From Bacteroidaceae bacterium (GTDB taxonomy: Bacteria > Bacteroidota > Bacteroidia > Bacteroidales > Bacteroidaceae): 54,331 nt of DNA. The stretch's first letter is position 1, and every line of letters starts with the position of its first letter. Shown here in pieces: positions 1 to 6,048 of this stretch. The DNA lies in the NCBI GenBank assembly GCA_017651315.1, contig JAGCDE010000025.1, positions 1 to 54,331 on the forward strand. The letters are read 5' to 3'. A program made the translations under genes and the position numbers. The notes under the pieces were generated by a model. It was not told where the DNA came from and ran no database searches. It saw only the letters and a list, made by a program, of their open reading frames with translations.

Positions 1-1632
1 AATATTCCCTTCCAGTACCGTCAGACCAAGGCGGTCTATAAGACCCGGATATATATAATCATAAACATCAGGGAAAAGAGAGTCATCAACATCTTTCAGA
101 CCAACGCTGGCCGAATTCCCGAAATGAGACACTGACATATCGGCAAAGTTCATATATACACCCGTTACACAAGGTATGGCAGATATCCTTTCTTTCAGGC
201 TATATTTGCTCTCCAATTCATCCAGATAGACATCACCCCAGTATGGTCTGCCATCATCACTGTACATACTCTCCTTAGGAAAAAAGACAATAGCCGTATT
301 TTTTCTCTGTGTTCCCCAATTGAGATTCTCCATAAAACTGAACTGATGATACATAACAACCAGAGCAAACATGAGTATCATACCAGATGCAATCTGAATT
401 CCTACACCTAATCTACGGAATGCCTTATCATTGTTTTGCCTGATGCTTGTCTGAACAGTCCGATGGTTAATTACAAGAACCTCTATAAGACTCAGAATCA
501 CGGAAGCTGACAGCACTGCCAATATAATGAAAATACTGCCCTTCATATAATATGAGTCTGTCATTTCTATATCAGCAAGGCGCATATATGGCTTCTTAAG
601 CACCATTACAACCCATAAACCCATAAACAGAGAGACAATCACCGGAATACTGCTCTCAAAAACCATTTGTGTTGCAATACTGCCGGTTGATGCTCCACAA
701 ACCTTGCGCAGAGACATTTCACGCCTCCTGCTCTTCAAATAATTCAGGAAGAAGGTAAAGTGATTGACTATGGCACAGAGCAATATCAGAAGACTTGCCT
801 TAGATAACAGTTCAAGGCCGTCATATTTTACGAAAGTTTCTGCATCGGTCTCCTCCAGATTTTTATAGACCTCTTTTAGAGGGATAATGCTTTTGCCTCT
901 CATCACATATGTCATTGACGTTCCATATCTATCAGCAAAAAACGCCTCACATCGGTCAAGCATATCCTGTACGCTTATGCCTTCATGTAATTTAAAGAAC
1001 AGCCAATTGTAATAGAAAATGCTTTCATATTTCCATTTTCTCATAAGGTCAAACTCCAGGAAGGAATGGTCATAATCTTCAAAAACCGCGCCGACAGTAT
1101 AATGATCACGCCATACGGTTATTTCCTTTCCTATGGGGTTATCATCTCCATATTCCTTTTGGGCGTATGATTTTGACACCGCAATTTTTCCCACATCTTC
1201 CAGGAAAGACCAGTCACCCGCCACCAGGACAGGATTGAAGAAATTAATGAACGCTGAATCAATATCCATACATTTTGTGCCCTTGTCATCAACCGAGTAC
1301 TCCTGGAGATATGAATACATTATGGATTCTATCCCTAAGGAATCAAGAATATTACGGCTGTCGAAATCCCGGAACAGCATATAGAACATATCACCGTTGC
1401 CTGAACGGGCCCTCTCATTTCCTATCGATGTCTTGCCGTCTTCATGATATGCAAACGTATAGATTCTGTCCGCATCCTTATGAAAAGTGTCATAGGAGTT
1501 CACATAACCGGTCCAGAGCGATGAAAACGCGTACGCCACGAAACCAGCTGAAAGGCCCACCATACTGATGATATTCTGCATGGCAAACTTGCGCATGTAT
1601 CGGAAAGAGGATTTGAGATAATGTATAAACAT
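1..1632 (-). CDS. FtsX/MacB-type ABC transporter permease, 3' part outside window
   Basis: Reading the minus strand from the ATG at 1632 gives an open frame to base 1 (544 codons, incomplete). It starts MFIHYLKSSFRYMRKFAMQN, like the two complete permeases at 6049-8418 and 8607-11030. A first membrane segment near residues 19-40 is followed by a large extracytoplasmic MacB_PCD-like domain, a cluster of hydrophobic segments from about residue 280 to 420 (FtsX core), and the start of a second extracytoplasmic domain ending in LGLTVLEGNI at the edge. The family normally works with a separate ATPase in the inner membrane for export or envelope signalling; no ATPase is visible here. The start agrees with a TAATTTTG promoter box 30 bases upstream. 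Confidence 0.88.
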   Translation of the reverse strand, partial: MFIHYLKSSFRYMRKFAMQNIISMVGLSAGFVAYAFSSLWTGYVNSYDTFHKDADRIYTFAYHEDGKTSIGNERARSGNGDMFYMLFRDFDSRNILDSLGIESIMYSYLQEYSVDDKGTKCMDIDSAFINFFNPVLVAGDWSFLEDVGKIAVSKSYAQKEYGDDNPIGKEITVWRDHYTVGAVFEDYDHSFLEFDLMRKWKYESIFYYNWLFFKLHEGISVQDMLDRCEAFFADRYGTSMTYVMRGKSIIPLKEVYKNLEETDAETFVKYDGLELLSKASLLILLCAIVNHFTFFLNYLKSRRREMSLRKVCGASTGSIATQMVFESSIPVIVSLFMGLWVVMVLKKPYMRLADIEMTDSYYMKGSIFIILAVLSASVILSLIEVLVINHRTVQTSIRQNNDKAFRRLGVGIQIASGMILMFALVVMYHQFSFMENLNWGTQRKNTAIVFFPKESMYSDDGRPYWGDVYLDELESKYSLKERISAIPCVTGVYMNFADMSVSHFGNSASVGLKDVDDSLFPDVYDYIYPGLIDRLGLTVLEGNI

Positions 1633-1661
1633 ATATGGACTGTTGTTTTTTATTTCTGCTC

Positions 1662-1747
1662 CAAAATTATCCCCTCTACGCAGCATACTCCAAGAAAAAA
1701 ACTCAAAATCGTACTTTCCGCCCCAAAATCGTCTAATTTTTTGACAC
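1662..1747 (-). promoter_or_regulatory. Shared permease promoter element, copy 1
   Basis: Minus strand: -7 box TAATTTTG (1662-1669), a TTG -33 box (1691-1693) 21 bases upstream, then two direct copies of ACGATTTTG (1704-1712 and 1724-1732, period exactly 20) and a distal GTGTCAAAAAATT block (1735-1747). Identical spacing recurs at 8455-8540 and 11057-11143. The -7 box fits the Bacteroidetes consensus TAnnTTTG; the direct repeats look like an activator site. LytTR regulators bind two 9-bp direct repeats about two helical turns apart just upstream of -35, and a LytTR gene lies at 4928-5317, so it is the favoured binder (inference). Confidence 0.75.
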
Positions 1748-1807
1748 CAACGTAAGAATCTGTTCTATCAAATACAGTTTTGCATTTAGCTTTTATTCAG
1801 GAATCAT

Positions 1808-1838
1808 TTTGTTGTACAAAATATTGTACGTACTTTTG
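1808..1838 (+). promoter_or_regulatory. Promoter and operator of the Phd/YoeB-like operon
   Basis: TTTG at 1808-1811, a 19-base spacer and TACTTTTG at 1831-1838 match the Bacteroidetes promoter pattern, 17 bases before the ATG at 1856. The spacer contains the inverted repeat GTACAA-N4-TTGTAC (1814-1829), well placed for autorepression by the Phd-family antitoxin encoded directly downstream. Confidence 0.7.
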
Positions 1839-1855
1839 TAACAAAACAGACAACT

Positions 1856-2095
1856 ATGGTTACAACAACTATTTCTGATTTCAGAAAAAGCATAAAGGAT
1901 TACGTAGATGCGGTCATTTCAAATAATGAGCCGGTATTGATAAACCGCGGCAGGCAGGGAGCCGTCCTTGTGTCGCTTGACGAGTATAATGTCCTGGCCC
2001 GCACAGCTTCTATTCTAAACTCAAGAAGTGCAATTGACATTATTGAAGCTTCAAGTGAGCAAAAGTTTGTAGAAGTTGATATTGACGCGTTATGA
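1856..2095 (+). CDS. Phd/YefM-family antitoxin
   Basis: 79-residue protein of typical Phd/YefM size. The N-terminal half (MVTTTISDFRKSIKDYVDAV, then PVLINRGRQGAVLVSLDEYN) is the family's DNA-binding dimerisation fold; the C-terminal tail (about residues 50-79, acidic) would be the toxin-binding segment. The stop overlaps the start of the next gene by 4 bases (ATGA), so the two are translationally coupled. Expected role: neutralise the partner and repress the operon through the inverted repeat at 1814-1829. The family call is firm; the activity of its partner is doubtful (see next gene). Confidence 0.9.
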   Translation: MVTTTISDFRKSIKDYVDAVISNNEPVLINRGRQGAVLVSLDEYNVLARTASILNSRSAIDIIEASSEQKFVEVDIDAL

Positions 2096-2841
2096 AACTT
2101 CTGTTCACACCTGAAGCTCTTGAATCATTTCAGGAGATAAAACGCGTATCCCAGGAGGATGCCGATAAGGTTAAAGAGATACTAAAGGACATCTTGCTTC
2201 ATCCTGAAGATGGCAAAGGTAATCCAGTACCATTAACAGGAGCCTTATCTGGGCTATGGAGTAGGGAGTATGGAATTCAGCAGCAGATAGTATATTCAGC
2301 AAGCAATGACGAGGTCAAGATTTTTGCTGTAGGACAGAGCATCATAACGACAAATCAAATCGGTCAAGCTGAATTATCCCAGACACAATACAGCGAGCAG
2401 GAATACCGCTCTGTCCTTAAACAAATGGCTGCCAACCGCGGAAAGGGCGAAGACCCGAAAGTTGGTATATTCTGGTATAACATAGGGCGCGATGAACTGT
2501 TTGGGGTAGTATCGCACCCTTTGAACGATTATTCCAGAGCAAATGCATCGGACGGAAGAATAACGTGCTCAGAACTGCATGAGGACGTCTGGAAAAAGGA
2601 ATTCCGCAAGCAACGTTATAAAGGCGATAACAGCGGACCTTTCATAGGGGCTTATCAAGACAAACCGCGTGGACGCATATTCTACAACATTGAGGCTGAC
2701 ACATTCGAGGTGGCTACAGGCAAATGGCTGCAGGATTATCCGCATGTATATGAGTTGATTCTGCGAGAGTTCAACCTTCCTCCAGAGAGGACTTCCGCCA
2801 AATATGCCGTCCACTGGGATATTGGTCAGTCCTGGCAATAA
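2092..2841 (+). CDS. YoeB/Txe-fold protein lacking catalytic residues, with a 165-residue C-terminal extension
   Basis: Residues 1-84 align without gaps to E. coli YoeB, including GKGxPxPL (41-48), LSGLWSR (52-58) and IVY (66-68). The YoeB RNase residues are replaced: Glu46 is Val, Arg65 is Gln, His83 is Ser (and Tyr84 is Ile). Residues about 85-249 form an extra domain absent from YoeB (249 versus 84 residues), with segments KVGIFWYN, RGRIFYNIEADTFEV and KYAVHWDIG; I do not recognise this domain. Coupled to a Phd-type antitoxin by a 4-base overlap. It may be an inactive toxin scaffold carrying a different effector domain, or a repressor partner. Fold confident; function unknown. Confidence 0.8.
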   Translation: MKLLFTPEALESFQEIKRVSQEDADKVKEILKDILLHPEDGKGNPVPLTGALSGLWSREYGIQQQIVYSASNDEVKIFAVGQSIITTNQIGQAELSQTQYSEQEYRSVLKQMAANRGKGEDPKVGIFWYNIGRDELFGVVSHPLNDYSRANASDGRITCSELHEDVWKKEFRKQRYKGDNSGPFIGAYQDKPRGRIFYNIEADTFEVATGKWLQDYPHVYELILREFNLPPERTSAKYAVHWDIGQSWQ

Positions 2842-2857
2842 TACAATATAGATTGAT

Positions 2858-2896
2858 TCACTCGCTCTTGATAACATCGGCCGGATTCTCGCGTGC
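2858..2896 (-). pseudogene. Scrap of an ABC permease 3' end (…RENPADVIKSE stop)
   Basis: On the minus strand the bases read A-R-E-N-P-A-D-V-I-K-S-E-stop. The two complete permeases in the window end in MENPADVIKSE and RTNPADVIKSE, so this is the exact conserved tail of that family with no gene body attached; upstream bases run directly into the 3' end of the zeta-like gene (stop at 2899). It marks a place where a permease gene of the array was replaced or interrupted by the neighbouring toxin-antitoxin modules. Confidence 0.8.
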
Positions 2897-2898
2897 GG

Positions 2899-3489
2899 TT
2901 ATGGAATCACTGCACGGACCCACTCCGGCAAGTCATCCGTATAACGTTTGGCTATCCTGCCATCGGTGGTTCTGAGAATCAGGCGCGGGGCGGCGTTTTC
3001 TGTCGAGTTGTCATAGAGATAAACCCTGTCGGCAATCTTTATGGCCTCTGATATGTTCTTGAGTGAGCTGTAGTATCTGGAGATAGTCTTGGAAATGGGC
3101 ACCTCATGCCCGCCGTTAAGATAACGTTGCGCTATGCGGTTTATGTTTATCAGCGGCGATTCCGTGCACACATAAAATATCCTGATGAAAAAGCCTGCAT
3201 CCTTAGCCTTGCGCAGGAAATCCATTTTCTCGGCCGATGAAAACACCGTTTCAAACACAAAGTCAGTTCCGTTTGACAAGCATTCGTATCGCTGTCCGGT
3301 AGCCGTCTGTGCCGCTTTCAGGACTGCATCGGCAGAGTTCCAGTCACCGTATTGTTCCTGTGCGATATTATCGGGATTGATGTAAAGACTGTCAGCGCCC
3401 CACTCATTCTTGAGTAGCTGTTCTGTAGTTGTGGTCTTTCCCGAACCGTTCGGCCCGGCCACAATACACATTACAGGTCTCTTTTTCAT
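2899..3489 (-). CDS. Zeta-toxin-like P-loop kinase
   Basis: 196 residues. The N-terminus carries a Walker A loop GPNGSGKTT (residues 12-20) followed by INPDNIA, then a segment FVFETVFSS typical of the zeta toxin/COG4185 group (predicted ABC-type ATPase/kinase). Zeta toxins phosphorylate UDP-N-acetylglucosamine; whether this relative does so is not known. It is encoded 6 bases downstream of an XRE-type regulator (3496-3858), an arrangement common for COG4185 kinases in Bacteroidetes, instead of the epsilon antitoxin of Gram-positive plasmids. Its stop lies against the permease scrap at 2858-2896, consistent with insertion. Confidence 0.82.
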   Translation of the reverse strand: MKKRPVMCIVAGPNGSGKTTTTEQLLKNEWGADSLYINPDNIAQEQYGDWNSADAVLKAAQTATGQRYECLSNGTDFVFETVFSSAEKMDFLRKAKDAGFFIRIFYVCTESPLININRIAQRYLNGGHEVPISKTISRYYSSLKNISEAIKIADRVYLYDNSTENAAPRLILRTTDGRIAKRYTDDLPEWVRAVIP

Positions 3490-3495
3490 AGTATC

Positions 3496-3858
3496 TTATT
3501 TTAAGCTCTTTATCTCTTCCAGTTTTTTGCGCAACACCTCATGGGCGTTGAATGAAGATGCCATTGCCGATTCGCAAACCTGATGCATTATCTCCTCAAG
3601 CATGTATTCCTGCGGCTCTTCCAATGATGACAGCCTGTATTGCCTGATGTCCTGCCTTTTTACAGCCTCGTCATCCACGCCGCATCGGGTACCGAAATAG
3701 GCCAGCACCTGATTAACCTTGTCCATCCTGAGACTCTGCTTGCCCTGCTCCAGTTCACGCAGGAACCTCAGCCCCACACCGGCCCTTGCCGCCAGCTCCG
3801 GCTGCGTAAGATGCCGCTCCTTGCGGCATCTCTTTATATAAGCGCTGATACTCTCCAT
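3496..3858 (-). CDS. XRE-family HTH regulator, putative antitoxin of the zeta-like kinase
   Basis: 120 residues: a HipB-like helix-turn-helix at about residues 6-62 (RKERHLTQPELAARAGVG, then LRELEQGKQSLR) and a C-terminal helical extension (about 75-120). The gene precedes the zeta-like kinase by 6 bases on the same strand, so both are presumably one operon. A 20-base imperfect palindrome overlaps the probable transcription start (3861-3880), suggesting autorepression. Antitoxin role is inferred from position only. Confidence 0.8.
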   Translation of the reverse strand: MESISAYIKRCRKERHLTQPELAARAGVGLRFLRELEQGKQSLRMDKVNQVLAYFGTRCGVDDEAVKRQDIRQYRLSSLEEPQEYMLEEIMHQVCESAMASSFNAHEVLRKKLEEIKSLK

Positions 3859-3860
3859 TT

Positions 3861-3885
3861 TTACACCCTTTTGGGTGCAAATATA
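3861..3885 (-). promoter_or_regulatory. Promoter box and palindromic operator of the XRE/zeta operon
   Basis: Minus-strand TATATTTG (plus 3878-3885) fits TAnnTTTG. Directly downstream, between this box and the ATG at 3858, lies CACCC-TTTT-GGGTG (3864-3877), extended with one mismatch to 20 bases (3861-3880). A repressor bound here would cover the transcription start. Confidence 0.6.
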
Positions 3886-4047
3886 CTAACACATCTTAAT
3901 ATATTACCATTAGACGGGTATATATTTAAGCATTTGACACATTATTCGCTCGGCCCGAAGGAACGCTTTGACTTTCCCCCTACGGGGCAGTAGATCTGAA
4001 CCTTCACCAAGCGAAGCGACTGAAATTTGCGCTGTTTTTAAAATATC

Positions 4048-4935
4048 TCAATTCCCTCGCCAAACGATATAATTCTCATTCCGATAAGTGCCGCGGTGAA
4101 TATCGGGAGCAAAAAGCGTCTTCTCCCCAGTCTTGTCTATGTACCACCCGAAGGAAGAATGGCTGCCCACTAAATAGATGGCATTCTCCACACCGAGGTC
4201 AACAAGTGCCTGAGCAAAATCATGCATCGATTCATCGGATTCACTGACAGCTACGATTATCTGGCCGGCACGGGAGCAAAGGGCCTTACGCATGGTTTTG
4301 TTCTTCAGTTCGCTCTCCACAAGCTTGCCGTTATCGACCAGCGGATACTGTCGGAAGAAATATCCGCCCTTTTCAGTAGCCTCTTCAAATAATGGTGAGT
4401 TCTCCGATACTCCCACAGTAACATTACCGTCAATAATGGCGCAATAACCTTTCTTGGAAAGCCCCCAGGCGAGAGGTTCACCTTTCAGGACGAATGCTCC
4501 CAGTATCTTGCGATTGTCCTGACGTATATCGGCTGCCTGTGCTGCAAGGATTATACTGTTGTCATTCCGGTCAGGAACACCCACTGTCAGTTCCGGAACG
4601 GCATTATGCGGAATATATATGGAAAGGTGTACATCATTGATTATTGTATCAAGTTTCTCTGTAGCTGTCAGTGAGGAATCTGTTCCCAAAGGAATAATTA
4701 CCGGGGGTATAATAATTTCGGGTACATATTCAAATACCCCTTCAATAGGATTCTCTGGAAGTTCTTTAGGCTTTTTACTGAATACTGCTACGATGATTGA
4801 AATAACAATGATAAAACCTGCCGTTAAAACCCACCACCATCTTCGCCGTTTATTTTTGACGGCTATATTCTGCTGAGTGGAGTGCCCTATTACACGGAAC
4901 TCATCATCCATTATGTCTTTTTCTATATCAGCCAT
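4048..4935 (-). CDS. Membrane-anchored NAGPA-like (phosphodiester glycosidase family) protein
   Basis: About 295 residues from the ATG at 4935 (an upstream ATG at 4953 is also in frame). A cytoplasmic N-terminus of about 30 residues is followed by one membrane segment (WWWVLTAGFIIVISIIVAVF) and an extracytoplasmic domain. Segments GYCAIIDGNVTVG, MRKALCSR and ALVDLGVENAIYLVG resemble the NAGPA/DUF2233 fold; in active enzymes the last motif usually reads LDGGGS, here LVGSHSS, so catalysis is uncertain. The start overlaps the LytTR gene stop by 8 bases, implying translational coupling. It may be the sensor or restraining partner of the LytTR protein (inference). Confidence 0.72.
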   Translation of the reverse strand: MADIEKDIMDDEFRVIGHSTQQNIAVKNKRRRWWWVLTAGFIIVISIIVAVFSKKPKELPENPIEGVFEYVPEIIIPPVIIPLGTDSSLTATEKLDTIINDVHLSIYIPHNAVPELTVGVPDRNDNSIILAAQAADIRQDNRKILGAFVLKGEPLAWGLSKKGYCAIIDGNVTVGVSENSPLFEEATEKGGYFFRQYPLVDNGKLVESELKNKTMRKALCSRAGQIIVAVSESDESMHDFAQALVDLGVENAIYLVGSHSSFGWYIDKTGEKTLFAPDIHRGTYRNENYIVWRGN

Positions 4936-5317
4936 GATTAATAGTTGTATCAATATAAGCTTTCAATTTAATAAGGACATCACGTGAGGCAGTGAGGTCA
5001 TGATAAAAGCAGGCACAATCAGACAGGACGACACGCTGCCTGGCGATGTCAATGAAATAGACGAAATCGGTGTTTATGATCAGACCGCGGCCCAGACGGA
5101 CGAAGTTTCCTCCGGCATCGCCTAACTGGTCTGCAATCATATCCTCAACCTGTCCTAACTGGAAAGATACCATCTGGCTCCTGTTGTCTTGGGTGACTAT
5201 GTTGGCGTAGTTGCCGTCGGCCGAAATATAGACCAGCCGTCCGGCGGGAATTCGGAGCATCTCTGTGCCTTTGCTTATGATCAGAAACCTTTCCATCTGC
5301 TCAACTGGGATATGCAA
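4928..5317 (-). CDS. Stand-alone LytTR DNA-binding regulator
   Basis: 129 residues, essentially a single LytTR domain: GRLVYISADGNYANIVTQDN (about 27-46), FVRLGRGLIINTDFVYFID (about 73-91) and a C-terminal amphipathic part. There is no receiver domain, so it is not a classical response regulator. A second in-frame ATG (MERFL, 5296) is a possible start. It overlaps the membrane NAGPA-like gene downstream. Such receiver-less LytTR proteins are known in streptococci as pairs with a membrane inhibitor (HdrRM, BrsRM). Likely targets are the direct-repeat promoters of the nearby permease genes. Confidence 0.88.
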   Translation of the reverse strand: MHIPVEQMERFLIISKGTEMLRIPAGRLVYISADGNYANIVTQDNRSQMVSFQLGQVEDMIADQLGDAGGNFVRLGRGLIINTDFVYFIDIARQRVVLSDCACFYHDLTASRDVLIKLKAYIDTTINHG

Positions 5318-5519
5318 AGATATGATATCTTCATCTCATAGATACCACGGAATGACGGTAATGTATGAAATCAAAGAATAGAGTATGAAATGGGTGGTCG
5401 GAAGGACATTCATACAGCACTGTTTCATTCCGTACAAGAAGCCTTAGAATAATTGTCTATATGTACGTTTTTGATGAATTTTACCCACCGGAATAAACAT
5501 ATTATACACTATAAAAGAT

Positions 5520-5987
5520 ATGAAGAAGACTACGACAACCTCAACGGCTCTCACCACCCGCACTCTGCTGTTTTCGCTTTTGCGTAAACTTAATCTTTCC
5601 TATGACATAGAAGAAAATCAGGACATAGTGTTCACATATCAGGGTGAACGCATTGAGATAACTGCCAATGATGAAAGAAAATATATTCTCATCATGGATT
5701 TATGGTGGTATTACGCCCCGTTGGATGATATCGAGAATCTGGCCATTTTCCACCGTGCAGTAAACGAGTGTAACTACTATAATTCTGCAAACACGCTTAC
5801 ATATTATCAAGATAACGATGACAGCACCATAAACCTTCACACATTCCGCGCATTGTACCTGACACCTGAAATACCGGAGATAGATGCATATTTTAAAGCG
5901 GCATTAGACAGTATGATGTATATGCATCACCTTTTCTTTAATACGATGGAAGACATCCGCAGAGAGAAGCACCTGGAATCTGTTTAA
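5520..5987 (+). CDS. Hypothetical protein, possibly YbjN-like fold
   Basis: 155 residues, no signal peptide or membrane segment. Alternating strands (IVFTYQGERIEITANDERKY, LIMDLWWYY) followed by helices (IENLAIFHRAVNECN) and a strand INLHTFRALYLTP recall the YbjN/type III chaperone-like fold seen in many Bacteroidales cytosolic proteins, but I cannot confirm this. It is the only plus-strand gene between the LytTR pair and the permease at 6049, and is separated from the latter by a long hairpin. Confidence 0.65.
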   Translation: MKKTTTTSTALTTRTLLFSLLRKLNLSYDIEENQDIVFTYQGERIEITANDERKYILIMDLWWYYAPLDDIENLAIFHRAVNECNYYNSANTLTYYQDNDDSTINLHTFRALYLTPEIPEIDAYFKAALDSMMYMHHLFFNTMEDIRREKHLESV

Positions 5988-6045
5988 GAATCTGTTTTGA
6001 TTTGTTCCGTGAAAAGATTATGGGAACAGATCAAAACAGGTTCTT
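5986..6045. terminator. Long bidirectional terminator hairpin
   Basis: A 23-base-pair stem (5986-6008 with 6023-6045; only two G-T wobbles) with a 14-base loop fills the gap between two convergent genes (stop at 5987 on plus, stop at 6049 on minus). T-rich bases flank the stem on both sides, fitting a two-way intrinsic terminator. Confidence 0.8.
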
Positions 6046-6048
6046 ATG

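Noticed and set aside
1662-1747. Sigma-54 (-24/-12) promoter in the permease element (CTTGGAG followed by GC)
   Set aside because: GG-to-GC spacing is 8-9 bases and differs between copies; sigma-54 needs 10. The TAnnTTTG box fits all three copies instead.
2899-3858. Prophage or plasmid origin of the zeta module
   Set aside because: No integrase, replication or phage structural gene, and no attachment repeats found around it.
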